The notes below the pieces were generated by a model, which was not told the DNA's origin, did not search any database, and saw only the letters and a program-made list of their open reading frames with translations. The position numbers and the translations under genes were made by a program. From VXYL01 sp965199915 (GTDB taxonomy: Bacteria; Pseudomonadota; Gammaproteobacteria; Pseudomonadales; Azotimanducaceae), in the NCBI GenBank assembly GCA_965199915.1, contig OZ241348.1:248001-312000 (forward strand): DNA of 64,000 bases. The letters are read 5' to 3'. The first letter of the stretch is position 1. Each line of letters opens with the position of its first letter. Positions 25,918 to 34,840 of the stretch are shown in pieces.

Positions 25918-27186
25918 GTGCTTGGCCGATTGAAGAGCCTGCTGTGGGCGACGGCGCTAGCGACCGCGGTCGCCGTCGCGTTGTGGTCGTTCGTGCGCTG
26001 GACGTCGTCGCAAGAGACGCCTCCCGCAGGCGGTAGTTCGCCGGTGGAGGCGGAGGATACGCGCCGCGGGGCCGAGCCGGTGGAAGCGTCCGCGCCGAGC
26101 GCGTTGCCCGCTCCGCCGGCCGACGACCCCGACAGAGCGGACTTGACCGAGTTGCGGCGGCTCTGCGGGCGGCCTTGGGTGGCCGATTTCGGTCCGGAGT
26201 GCCTTGCCGCGTTGGAGCGCCGCTACGGCTCCACCGTGCCCGACCGGTGGCCCAAGTGGACCGTCAAGTGGCGGCCGGTGATGCTGGGCGAACCGGTGAC
26301 GTGGGCGGAAGTCTTCTCCCGTCCGGCGGCCGACTTGGCCGCGGTGATGGAAGCGGTCCAACGCCCCGAGTGCCTGGTGCCGGAGGGGCGTTTCCGCCTC
26401 GACCTGCGGCGGAGATGCGCCGCCGACGAAATGGCGCGGCTCGCGATCCTGCGGCGCGAGTGCATCGTGTCCTTAAGCCGGCTTGATCGGGTCGAGAGCC
26501 GCCAGCGTTGGTGGGACATCGACCAAATCACAGTCGACCACGCCGAGGATCAACAGGAATACTACCGGCGCATGGCGCGTCGGAGCGAGCGCTGGTTCGG
26601 CGGAATGTGGCGGCTGGCGAAGTGCCGCGCCTTGCCGGAAGGAGCATTGGCCGCCATCGGGCCGTTTATTGCCGAGCATCACGGTCGCGACTTCGACCCT
26701 CGGCTGTTGCGGATGATGGAGGCGGCGGCGCGGCTCGGCAGCGACTGGGCGCTGTCGAACGTGTTGCGCTTCGAACCCACGTTCAGGGGCAAAGCGGATA
26801 CGCTCCACGTTGACGATGCGGGCATCGAGGACGTGCGCGAGAACCGTCCGGTGCTGGCGGAGCTCCTCCGCATGCGGCGGGCCGAGGGCGGCGAGCGGAC
26901 GAAGCACGCCATCGCGGCCTACATGCTCGGCACCTCGGTGGGCGTGGCGGTGCATCCCGAGGGCGTCGAGCAGATCACCGGGCCTCCGGACGCGACGTGG
27001 CGCGCCGTCGCGCCGAAAGCCGCGCGTTGGCTGGTCGAGCAGGGGTGGACGCTGGTCGTCGACGACGACAGCGGGCTGCGCCGCTTTGAGCGGCCGGAAG
27101 ACGTCGCGGAGCACCAGCCGTGGTGGAACTACTGGTTGGAACGCCGCCTGTTCGTGGCAACCAACGCGCCCGCGGAGAATCCTTGA
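25918..27186 (+). CDS. Cassette-B protein, copy B2
   Basis: 422 residues. It starts with GTG in GTGCTTGGCCGATTGA, the equivalent of the ATG used by B1 and B4. The anchor is LLWATALATAVAVALWSFV and all six core cysteines are kept. From the start to about residue 250 it is almost identical to B5, then diverges (PFIAEHHGRDFDPRLLRMM), while the C-terminal half resembles B1; this indicates exchange between copies. It is preceded by an A vestige rather than a full A gene, so it would need its own promoter or readthrough from B1. Confidence 0.82.
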   Translation: MLGRLKSLLWATALATAVAVALWSFVRWTSSQETPPAGGSSPVEAEDTRRGAEPVEASAPSALPAPPADDPDRADLTELRRLCGRPWVADFGPECLAALERRYGSTVPDRWPKWTVKWRPVMLGEPVTWAEVFSRPAADLAAVMEAVQRPECLVPEGRFRLDLRRRCAADEMARLAILRRECIVSLSRLDRVESRQRWWDIDQITVDHAEDQQEYYRRMARRSERWFGGMWRLAKCRALPEGALAAIGPFIAEHHGRDFDPRLLRMMEAAARLGSDWALSNVLRFEPTFRGKADTLHVDDAGIEDVRENRPVLAELLRMRRAEGGERTKHAIAAYMLGTSVGVAVHPEGVEQITGPPDATWRAVAPKAARWLVEQGWTLVVDDDSGLRRFERPEDVAEHQPWWNYWLERRLFVATNAPAENP

Positions 27187-27266
27187 CGCAACAATGCCAG
27201 ACGGAGACACGGGAGAAGCGGATTGCGACTTGACTCCCTTGTCGCATCGAGTGACGCGCACGGCAT

Positions 27267-27313
27267 GACAGCAAGGACGCATGTCCGCAAGACCCCGACC
27301 CGAACTGCAACAC
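27267..27313 (+). repeat. 47-bp vestige of a cassette-A gene in front of B3
   Basis: Same sequence and spacing as the vestige before B2. The whole 141-bp spacer (27187-27327) is nearly identical to 25777-25917, so the B2-B3 junction arose by duplication of the B1-B2 unit. Confidence 0.8.
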
Positions 27314-27327
27314 GATGGTGTTGAGCC

Positions 27328-27568
27328 CTGTTTGGCCGATTGAAGAGCCTGCTGTGGGTGACGGCGCTAGCAACCACGGTCGCTGTCGCGTTGTGGTCGT
27401 TCTTGCGCTGGACGTCGTCGCAAGAGACGCCTCCCGCGGGCGGTAGTTCGCCGGTGGAGGCGGAGGATACGCGCCGCCGGGCCGAGCCGGTGGAAGCGTC
27501 CGTGTCAAACGCGTTGCCCGCGCCGCCGGCCGGAGGTGCGGCGGCGACGAAATGGCGCGGCTCGCGAT
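27328..27568 (+). pseudogene. Cassette-B remnant, copy B3
   Basis: The first codon is CTG where other copies have ATG or GTG. The anchor and Pro-rich stalk are clear (LLWVTALATTVAVALWSFLR). At about 27530 the sequence jumps from the stalk (LPAPPA) to the region coding for RCAADEMARLAI in other copies, out of frame, deleting roughly 300 bp. Homology to B ends at 27568, followed by 150 bp of unassigned sequence and then the AAA/DUF4276 module. Confidence 0.8.
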
Positions 27569-27718
27569 TTACGCGAACTCGAAGGCGCGGTGGGTCCAAT
27601 CCGTTGGCGGCGTTTGGGCCGGGGGTGGAGGCGGTTCAACCGCGTTTGCCTCCCGCCTGACACGCACACGGCGCCGCGGCGTAGATCAAGGTGCCCGAAC
27701 AACAACCCGCAAGGAGAG

Positions 27719-28368
27719 TCAGCCAGATCCCGCCAACATTCGGATGCCGTCGACGAAGGTGCGGAAACTCGGCGAGGCATTTCGATCGATGTCCATGTGC
27801 GGCGCGATCGTCTCCGCCCACCGACACTTGGCCGCCCCAGCCTGCGGCCCAGACAGCGATTCTCGTGTCGGGCGCTGTGAAACCGCAGCGCCGAGCACTT
27901 CCCAAGTTCCGCAGACGCTGTCCTGCACATAGGCGTCCAGAACCGCCGCTCGCGCATTCGGGTAGGCAGCCACTACCGCACCCCGGTCTCCAAGCAACCA
28001 AGCTTCGCTCTCCTCGACGGCGATCCGAAACAGCGTGCGCGGTTTCGGATCGCACTGCGAGAGGACACCTAGCAGATCTTGCTTGAACGCCACGCAATCC
28101 CGCTTGTCCGCATCCACCACCACAACAACGCAAGATTGCGCCGGATCAAGGCTGCGCCCGTAACCTCGGAGCAGTTGGAGGAGGCGATCCAAGAGGATCC
28201 GCCGGCTCGCGTCCGCACCGGCGCCAAGGCGCATGGGAAGGCGGCCGAGGCCCCGGTACGGGTGGATACGCCAAGAGTGGTCTGCATTGTTCGCGCCGAG
28301 GATTTCTCCAACAGGATGTCTACGACAATGCTGCCGGACTTGTCCTCCACCAGCAGCTCGAAGTGCAT
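27719..28368 (-). pseudogene. DUF4276-like TOPRIM protein, frameshifted
   Basis: The ATG at 28368, two bases past the ATPase stop, begins MHFELLVEDKSGSIVVDILLEK, containing the first TOPRIM glutamate (LLVED). The continuation ILGANNADHSWRIHPYRGLG lies in another frame, and restoring one A in the short A-run near 28305 would join them. Further on, CVVVVVDADKRDC supplies the DxD motif and IAVEESEAWLLGD a conserved acidic helix. DUF4276 proteins pair with AAA ATPases in defence-type operons and resemble the nuclease half of OLD/PARIS-like systems. The frameshift may be real inactivation or a sequencing error. Confidence 0.7.
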
Positions 28369-28370
28369 GG

Positions 28371-29639
28371 CTATCGATCCAGGTATTCGCTGTGCCAGAG
28401 GTCTCCGAGCGGCAGTCCTTCGCGCGCAAGTTCGACGACAGTGTCGTCTTCGCTCGCACGTGTCACCTTGGCGAAACCATCCGTTTGCTTCTCCATGATC
28501 CACGTCTCTTCAGGCGCCAAAGCGTTCACGAAGTATGGTTGATGCGTGGTTACGAAAATCTGCGAGGCATTCGGCGCGCGAGTGGCGCGTCGAAGCTCGG
28601 CGACGAAGACGTCCAAGAGTTTGTGGTAGACGCCATTCTCCGGTTCCTCTATGCAAATGAAGGGCGACGGCCGCGGGTCGTTCAACAACAACAGATAGGT
28701 GAAAATCTTCAGCGTGCCATCGGACATCTGCGCCGCGAAGAACGGATCTTGAAATCCACGATCATTGAAGCGGAGCAGCAACCGTCCGTCGGGGCTTTTG
28801 GTCGTGTCGATTCGGTTGATGCCGGGGATCTTCTCGGCAATATCGAGCAACACGCGCTGGAAGCGTTTCGGGTGATCGCGCTCCATGAACTGCACGACGT
28901 TGCCGAGGTTGTCGCCGCGTTCGCTCAAGTGCCTTTGCGGCCCAGCGAGCGGCAGACCCCGTGCCGCATCCGGCGTGAAGTAGCTCAAGTGCCATCCTTC
29001 GACGAACGCGCGGAAGGAGGCGATTCTGGCGTGGTCGGCAAGCGCGCCGAGTGTGGCGATGCCAAGGCGCCGCTTGTCCTCGAGTTCCACGCGCTGGGTT
29101 TCCGGCCCTTCTTCTCCCAGACGAATCCGCTGCAGCAGGTTGCCGACTGTTTCGTCGCGGCCCAATGGCCAACCATGCAAGCCGCCGCCCCGCGCGACGC
29201 CCTTGCCATCCTCCAACAGCAAGAACGAGAACGGTTGGCCATGGCGCTGTCCTTCGCGGCGCTGCCTAAGCCGTTCCCGCGCAACGCAAGGACGCCCCCC
29301 GCCATCGCGCGCGATGGCCAGTTCGTAGGTGATGGGCCTCGCGGACGGCGCTTGTCGGTAGTAGAGGACGAACTCGATCGGGCCGTCTTCGCCTTGCGAC
29401 CGAATGCGATCGAACCCTCCCCGCCCGCGCGTGTCGCAGGCTTCCTCGACGCCCAACTTCAGGCAGTCCGCGAGGAATCCAAAGGCGTCGAACAACGAAC
29501 TCTTGCCTACGCCGTTCTTGCCGATCACGGCGGTAAGCGACGTGAAGGGGTTTGCTTGCGGCGTGTTCCAGAGCTTGCCGAGTGTGACATCCTTCAACAC
29601 CCGGTAGTTCTTTACGCGAAATCCCTCGACTTTCGGCAC
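28371..29639 (-). CDS. AAA family (OLD/RecF-like) ATPase
   Basis: A 422-residue ABC/SMC-type ATPase. The N-terminus MPKVEGFRVKNYRVLKDVTL leads into the Walker A motif AVIGKNGVGKSSLFDAFGF; near the C-terminus are ICIEEPENGVY (Walker B), FFAAQMSDGTLK (signature-like) and SQIFVTTHQPYFVNA (H-loop). This is the AAA_21 layout found in overcoming-lysogenization-defect-like nuclease systems. The start is GTG at 29639. Together with the downstream DUF4276-like gene it forms an ATPase-TOPRIM pair on the strand opposite to the B array. Composition is slightly less GC-rich than neighbouring B genes. Confidence 0.87.
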   Translation of the reverse strand: MPKVEGFRVKNYRVLKDVTLGKLWNTPQANPFTSLTAVIGKNGVGKSSLFDAFGFLADCLKLGVEEACDTRGRGGFDRIRSQGEDGPIEFVLYYRQAPSARPITYELAIARDGGGRPCVARERLRQRREGQRHGQPFSFLLLEDGKGVARGGGLHGWPLGRDETVGNLLQRIRLGEEGPETQRVELEDKRRLGIATLGALADHARIASFRAFVEGWHLSYFTPDAARGLPLAGPQRHLSERGDNLGNVVQFMERDHPKRFQRVLLDIAEKIPGINRIDTTKSPDGRLLLRFNDRGFQDPFFAAQMSDGTLKIFTYLLLLNDPRPSPFICIEEPENGVYHKLLDVFVAELRRATRAPNASQIFVTTHQPYFVNALAPEETWIMEKQTDGFAKVTRASEDDTVVELAREGLPLGDLWHSEYLDR

Positions 29640-29768
29640 GACGGCACCCCAAACCCGCGATCACCCATCCGAGGATCGTAGCACCAATGGCCAAGGCGGT
29701 CGCCGAGCGTCTTGCGTGGCGGCGTTGCCCGGGGGCGGGGCCGCGATTTTCTCCGGTGTTGCCGGGGG

Positions 29769-29797
29769 TTGACAGCAATTGCCGACAAGTGGACAGT
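29769..29797 (+). promoter_or_regulatory. Possible sigma-70-type promoter for A1-B4
   Basis: TTGACA (29769-29774) is followed after 17 bp by GACAGT (29792-29797), 32 bp before the A1 start codon. The -35 is perfect, the -10 weak. The second intact A gene has a similarly placed TTGACG-17-TAGGGT. Confidence 0.35.
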
Positions 29798-29829
29798 TGC
29801 GCCAGTGTGTTCGCGTTGGGAGGGATGCC

Positions 29830-30744
29830 ATGGAGAAGACGCCGCGATCGCCCCGGAGAGGCACGGCGTTGTTGGGACTCGGCTTGGCGGTTGCGTTCTG
29901 CTTCACGCCGACGGACAACCTCGCGCCGGCATCGGTGGCCATCCACGTCGGCGGCGATGCGTGGGCGTGCGGAGGCCCCATGTCCCCGCCGGATCCGATG
30001 TGTCCGGATCCGGATTCCGACGGCGACGGCAAGCCGGACAGCAAGGACGCATGTCCGCAAGACCCCGACCCGAATTGCAACACCATAATTGCCTACGGCG
30101 ACCGGAGCCATCTGCCGGTGACCTGCAGCGACGGCACCCGCGTCGCGGATGTGAACGAGTGTCCCAACTACTACGCCGCGTCCGGCGACGGCAACCGCGG
30201 TTCTCAGGACGATGACGACTCCAGTGCGGGGCGTGGCGGTGGCGGCGGTGGCAGTGGCAGTCGCAGTCGCGTTGCCCGCAGTCCGGCGCCGCCGGCGACG
30301 GCTGGCGCGAGCATTGCTGAAGACGTGGATTTCGTGAAGGCGTGCGCGGACAAGGGTCGCGGGAGCGGACCCCCGCACGTTTTCCATGACGTGTTGGACG
30401 AGGGGGTGGTCAACGTGAGCTACGGGGACGCCGGCACCGGTGACGACGGCAACCCCGCGCAAGGCTGGGCGGTGCGCACCGGAGCAAGCGTCAGCATAAC
30501 GATGGACTTAGAGGACATCAAATTCTACGGGGACCAGGTGGGGCGCAACTACTGGCGGCAGTTCGCCAGGGTCCTGCTGCACGAATACCACCACGCGTAT
30601 GACATGCTGAGTTGTAGGTGCGGCGACCCCCATGTGCGGTTGAAGCTCACCCGGCAACAATATGAGGACGAGACTTGGCGGAAGGCGGATGAGGACTTCG
30701 ACCGCTTTTTCGGCGGAGCGAACGCGGCATGCTTGGCCGATTGA
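29830..30744 (+). CDS. Cassette-A protein A1: secreted zincin-like protein with calcium-repeat segment
   Basis: 304 residues, no family recognised. The basic start and hydrophobic stretch (residues 11-24) form a signal peptide, cleaved perhaps after GGDAWA. Residues 52-83 (DPDSDGDGKPDSKDACPQD) look like thrombospondin type 3 calcium-binding repeats. A Gly/Ser linker (135-145) precedes a C-terminal domain whose core is ARVLLHEYHHAYDMLSCRCG: HEYHH (251-255) fits the HExxH zinc-binding motif of metallopeptidases, and C-x-C-G-x-P follows. A third zinc ligand is not obvious, so activity is uncertain. The ATG has GGGAGGG upstream, and the stop overlaps B4 by 16 nt. Confidence 0.8.
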   Translation: MEKTPRSPRRGTALLGLGLAVAFCFTPTDNLAPASVAIHVGGDAWACGGPMSPPDPMCPDPDSDGDGKPDSKDACPQDPDPNCNTIIAYGDRSHLPVTCSDGTRVADVNECPNYYAASGDGNRGSQDDDDSSAGRGGGGGGSGSRSRVARSPAPPATAGASIAEDVDFVKACADKGRGSGPPHVFHDVLDEGVVNVSYGDAGTGDDGNPAQGWAVRTGASVSITMDLEDIKFYGDQVGRNYWRQFARVLLHEYHHAYDMLSCRCGDPHVRLKLTRQQYEDETWRKADEDFDRFFGGANAACLAD

Positions 30745-31958
30745 AGAGCTTTCTTTGGGCGCTGGCGCTCGGTGTCACGGCCGCCATCGCCTTCTGGTCC
30801 TTCTTGCGCTGGGGCCCGTCGCAAGAGACATCTCCCGCGAGTGAGGCCGCGCAAGTGGCGGCGAAGGAAAGCGGCGAGGCGAAGCCGATCGACACGCCAG
30901 CGCCAAGTGAGTTCCCCTCTCCGCTGGCCGATGTCCGCCGGCCAGCGGACCTGACCGAGTTGCGCCGCCTTTGCGGGCGGCCTTGGGTGGCGGAATTCGG
31001 GCCGGAGTGCCTTGCCGCGTTGGCGCGCCGCTACGGGAACACCGTGCCGGACGGCAAGCGGCGGCAGAGGACTGGCTTGTGGCGGCCGGTCATGCTTGGC
31101 GAACCGGTAACTTGGGCGGATGTCTTCGCCCGTCCGGCTGCCGACTTGGCCGCGGTCGTGGAAGCGGTCCAGCGCCCCGAGTGCGTGGTGCCGGAGGAGC
31201 GTTTCCGCCTCGACCTGCGGCGGAGGTGCGCCGCCGACGAGTTGGCGCGGCTGGCCATCTTGGCGCGTGAGTGCAACGGGTTGTCAAACTACTATGGGCT
31301 GATCGAAGATCGGCAAACCTATTGGGACATGGACCGCGAAGAAGCCGATCGGGCAGAGGATCAACCGGAATACTACCGGCGCATGGCCCGCCGGAGCGGG
31401 CGCTGGTTCGGCACGATGTGGCGGCTGGCGAAGTGCCGCGCTTTGCCGGAGGGAACATTGGCCCACCTCCGGGAGTTTCGGTTGAGACAACGGCGGTTTG
31501 GGATGATGGAAGCGGCGGCGCGGCTTGGCAGCGACTTGGCGCTCTCGAGCGTGTTGCGCTACACAGCGCCGATGCTCCCGGTGGGCGACGCCGGCATCGA
31601 GGACGTGCGCGAGAGCCGTCCGGTGCTGGCGGAGCTCCTCCGCATGCGGCGGGCCGAGGGCGTGGAGCGGACGAAGCACGCCCTCGCGGCCTACATGCTC
31701 GGCGCCTCGCTGGGCGTGGCCGTGCATCCCGAGGGCGTCGAGCAGATCACCGGGCCTCCGGACGCGACTTGGCGCGCCGCCGCGCCGAAAGCCGCGCGTT
31801 GGCTGGTCGAGCAGGGGTGGACGCTGATCGTTGACGACGACGGCGGTCTGCGCCGCTTCGAGCAGCCGGAAGACGTCGCGGAGCACCAGCCGTGGTGGGA
31901 CTACTGGTTGGAACGCCGCGTGTTCGTGGCAACCAACGCGCCCGCGGAGAATCCCTGA
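30729..31958 (+). CDS. Cassette-B protein, copy B4 (partner of A1)
   Basis: 409 residues, the only B in the array still linked to a complete A gene. The ATG in ATGCTTGGCCGATTGA overlaps the A1 stop. Anchor LGVTAAIAFWSFLRW, stalk, six core cysteines and Trp-rich C-terminus are all present. A shorter loop (LAHLREFRLRQRRFGMME) replaces the longer variable stretch of B1/B2. Segments TGLWRPVMLGEPVTWADVFA and GLSNYYGLIEDRQTYWDMDR are shared specifically with B7, evidence of gene conversion or duplication among non-adjacent copies. Confidence 0.83.
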   Translation: MLGRLKSFLWALALGVTAAIAFWSFLRWGPSQETSPASEAAQVAAKESGEAKPIDTPAPSEFPSPLADVRRPADLTELRRLCGRPWVAEFGPECLAALARRYGNTVPDGKRRQRTGLWRPVMLGEPVTWADVFARPAADLAAVVEAVQRPECVVPEERFRLDLRRRCAADELARLAILARECNGLSNYYGLIEDRQTYWDMDREEADRAEDQPEYYRRMARRSGRWFGTMWRLAKCRALPEGTLAHLREFRLRQRRFGMMEAAARLGSDLALSSVLRYTAPMLPVGDAGIEDVRESRPVLAELLRMRRAEGVERTKHALAAYMLGASLGVAVHPEGVEQITGPPDATWRAAAPKAARWLVEQGWTLIVDDDGGLRRFEQPEDVAEHQPWWDYWLERRVFVATNAPAENP

Positions 31959-32041
31959 TGGCAACAACGCGAGACGGAGACACGCGGGAGAAGCGGATTG
32001 CGACTTGACTCCCTTGTCGCATCGAGTGACGCGCACGGCAT

Positions 32042-32088
32042 GACAGCAAGGACGCATGTCCGCAAGACTCCGACCCGAACTGCAACAC
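32042..32088 (+). repeat. 47-bp vestige of a cassette-A gene in front of B5
   Basis: Matches 30037-30083 of A1 with two differences, in a 144-bp spacer (31959-32102) closely related to the B1-B2 and B2-B3 spacers. Confidence 0.8.
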
Positions 32089-32102
32089 GATGGTGTTGAG
32101 CC

Positions 32103-33410
32103 GTGCTTGGCCGATTGAAGAGCCTGCTGTGGGCGACGGCGCTAGCGACCGCGGTCGCCGTCGCGTTGTGGTCGTTCTTGCGCTGGACGTCGTCGCAAGA
32201 GACGCTTCCCGCGGACGGGCGCCCGCCGGTGGAAGCGGAGGAAACGCGCCGCGGGGCCGAGGCGGTAGAAGCGGCCGCGTCAAGCGCGTTGCCCGCTCCG
32301 CCGGCCGACGACCCCGACAAAGCGGACTTGACCGAGTTGCGGCGGCTCTGCGGGCGGCCTTGGGTGGCCGATTTCGGTCCGGAGTGCCTTGCCGCGTTGG
32401 CGCGCCGCTACGGCTCCACCGTGCCCGACCGGTGGCCCAAGTGGACCGTCAAGTGGCGGCCGGTGATGCTGGGCGAACCGGTGACGTGGGCGGAAGTCTT
32501 CTCCCGTCCGGCGGCCGACTTGGCCGCGGTGATGGAAGCGGTCCAACGCCCCGAGTGCCTGGTGCCGGAGGGGCGTTTCCGCCTCGACCTGCGGCGGAGA
32601 TGCGCCGCCGACGAGATGGCGCGGCTCGCGATCCTGCGGCGCGAGTGCATCGTGTCCTTAAGCCGGCTTGATCGGGTCGAAAGCCGCCAGCGTTGGTGGG
32701 ACATCGACCAAATCACAGTCGACCACGCCGAGGATCAACAGGAATACTACCGGCGCATGGCGCGTCGGAGCGAGCGCTGGTTCGGCGGAATGTGGCGGCT
32801 GGCGAAGTGCCGCGCCTTGCCGGAAGGCGCGTTGGCCGCCATCGGGCCGTTTCCGGAGGAGCGACACCATCGCGAATTCTTCGACCGTCGGCTGAAGCAT
32901 ATGGTGGAAACGGCGGCGCGGCTCGGCAGCGACTGGGCGCTTTCTAGCGTGTTGCGCCAAGACCCCGCGATCCTCGGCAACAGGACGCTCCGCGTTGACG
33001 ACGCCGGCATTGAGGACGTGCGCGAGAGCCGTCCGGTGCTGGCGGAGCTCCTCCGAATGCGGCGCGTCGAGGGCGGCGAGCGGACGAAGCACGCCATCGC
33101 GGCCTACATGCTCGGGGCCTCGCTGGGCGTGGCCGTGCATCCCGAGGGCGTCGAGCAGATCACCGGGCCTCCGGACGCGACCTGGCGCGCCGCCGCGCCG
33201 AAAGCGGCGCGTTGGCTGGTCGAGCAGGGGTGGACGCTGGTCGTCGACGACGATGGCGGGCTGCGCCGCTTCGAGCGGCCGGAAGACGTCGCGGAGCACC
33301 AGCCGTGGTGGGACTACTGGTTGGAACGCCGCGTGTTCGTGGCAACCAACGCGCCCGCGGAGAAGCCGTTGGAGCGCTCCAAGTCGCCCGCGGCCAACAT
33401 TCGCAGATAA
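32103..33410 (+). CDS. Cassette-B protein, copy B5
   Basis: 435 residues. GTG start in the same context as B2; the first 250 residues nearly duplicate B2 (shared TVPDRWPKWTVKWRPVMLGE and VSLSRLDRVESRQRWWDIDQ), while the middle (PEERHHREFFDRRLKHM) resembles B1 and the C-terminal extension (PLERSKSPAANIRR) is shared with B7. All six core cysteines are present. The extension contains a 14-bp DNA palindrome (33369-33382). Preceded by an A vestige. Confidence 0.83.
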   Translation: MLGRLKSLLWATALATAVAVALWSFLRWTSSQETLPADGRPPVEAEETRRGAEAVEAAASSALPAPPADDPDKADLTELRRLCGRPWVADFGPECLAALARRYGSTVPDRWPKWTVKWRPVMLGEPVTWAEVFSRPAADLAAVMEAVQRPECLVPEGRFRLDLRRRCAADEMARLAILRRECIVSLSRLDRVESRQRWWDIDQITVDHAEDQQEYYRRMARRSERWFGGMWRLAKCRALPEGALAAIGPFPEERHHREFFDRRLKHMVETAARLGSDWALSSVLRQDPAILGNRTLRVDDAGIEDVRESRPVLAELLRMRRVEGGERTKHAIAAYMLGASLGVAVHPEGVEQITGPPDATWRAAAPKAARWLVEQGWTLVVDDDGGLRRFERPEDVAEHQPWWDYWLERRVFVATNAPAEKPLERSKSPAANIRR

Positions 33411-33454
33411 CGGACGTATTGGCGGCGGGGATCGTTCAAGTGGTGCGCCGCCGT

Positions 33455-34714
33455 ATGCTTGGCCGACTGAAAAGCCTCCTTTGGGTGGCGGTGCTCGGAA
33501 CTACGGCCGCCATCGCCTTCTGGTCGTTCTTGCGCTGGAGTCCGTCGCAAGAGGCACCTTCCGCGAGTGATGCCGCACAGATGGCGGCGAAGGAAACCGG
33601 CGAGGCGAAGCCGATCGACACGCCTGCACCAAATGGGTCCACCGCTCCGCCGGCCGACGTCCGCCGGCAAGCGGATCTGACCGAGTTGCGGCGGCTCTGC
33701 GGGCGGCCTTGGGTGGCCGAATTCGGGCCCGAGTGCCTTGACGCGTTGGCGCGCCGCTACGGGAACACCGTGCCGAACCGGTGGGAGACGTCGGGCTTCA
33801 GGTGGCGGCCGGTGATGCTGGGCGAACCGGTGACGTGGGTGGAGGTTTTCGCCCGTCCGGAGGCGGACCTGTACGCCGTGGCGGAAGCTGTCGAGCGCCC
33901 CGAATGCCTGGTGCCGGAAGGGCATTTCCGCCTCGACCTGCGTCGGAGGTGCGCCGCCGACGAGATGGCGCGGCTCGCGATCCTGCGGCGCGAGTGCGTC
34001 GTGTCGTTGCGACGGTATGAGCGGCCGGAAGACCGCCAAGGCCGGTGGGACATCGAACAACGTGAAGTCGACCGCGCCGAGGACCAACAGGAATACTACC
34101 GACGGATGGCGCGGCGGAACGAGCGCTGGTTCGGCGGAATGTGGCGGCTGGCGAAGTGCCGCGCCTTGCCGCAAGGAGCATTGGCCGCTATCGGGCCGTT
34201 TCCGGCCGAGCATCACGGTCGCGATTTCGACTTTCGGACGTTGGGGATGATGGACGCGGCGGCTCGGCTCGGCAGCGACTGGGCGCTTTCGAGCGTGTTG
34301 CGATACGAACCGATTGAGTTGGACAATGAAGCGTGGATGCTCCGCGTCGACGACGCCGGCATCAAGGAGGTGCGCGAGAGCCGTCCGGTGCTGGCGGAGC
34401 TCCTCCGCATGCGGCGGGCCGAGGGCGGCGAGCGGACGAAGCACGCCCTCGCGGCCTACATGCTCGGCGCCTCGCTGGGCGTGGCGGTGCATCCCGAGGG
34501 CGTCGAGCGGATCACCGGGCCTCCGGACGCGACGTGGCGCGCCGCCGCGCCGAAAGCGGCGCGTTGGCTGGTCGAGCAGGGGTGGACGCTGATCGTCGAC
34601 GACGACGGCGGGCTGCGCCGCTTCGAGCGGTCGGAAGACGTCGCGGAGCACCAACCGTGGTGGGACTACTGGTTGGAACGCCGCGTGTTCGTGGCAACCA
34701 ACGCGCCCGCGTAG
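33455..34714 (+). CDS. Cassette-B protein, copy B6
   Basis: 419 residues from an ATG at 33455, 44 nt after B5, with a different, short spacer (no A vestige). Its 5' end (LLWVAVLGTTAAIAFWSFLR) matches B1. Core cysteines are kept. At the 3' end a GAG codon found in other copies reads TAG, so the C-terminal extension shared by B5 and B7 is cut off; the untranslated remainder is still recognisable downstream. Confidence 0.82.
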   Translation: MLGRLKSLLWVAVLGTTAAIAFWSFLRWSPSQEAPSASDAAQMAAKETGEAKPIDTPAPNGSTAPPADVRRQADLTELRRLCGRPWVAEFGPECLDALARRYGNTVPNRWETSGFRWRPVMLGEPVTWVEVFARPEADLYAVAEAVERPECLVPEGHFRLDLRRRCAADEMARLAILRRECVVSLRRYERPEDRQGRWDIEQREVDRAEDQQEYYRRMARRNERWFGGMWRLAKCRALPQGALAAIGPFPAEHHGRDFDFRTLGMMDAAARLGSDWALSSVLRYEPIELDNEAWMLRVDDAGIKEVRESRPVLAELLRMRRAEGGERTKHALAAYMLGASLGVAVHPEGVERITGPPDATWRAAAPKAARWLVEQGWTLIVDDDGGLRRFERSEDVAEHQPWWDYWLERRVFVATNAPA

Positions 34715-34840
34715 AAGCCGTTGGAGCGCTCCAAATCGCCCGCGGCCAACATTCGCAGATGACGGACGCATTGGTGCGGCAGGGATTCGTTCAAAAGTGG
34801 TACGCAGCCGCATGCCTGGCCGATTGAAGAGCCTTCTTGG

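Noticed and set aside
30001..30083. Repeat cluster of Asp-rich codons as a non-coding element
   Set aside because: In A1 it is plainly coding for a thrombospondin-type-3-like segment; only the copies before B2, B3 and B5 are non-coding relics.
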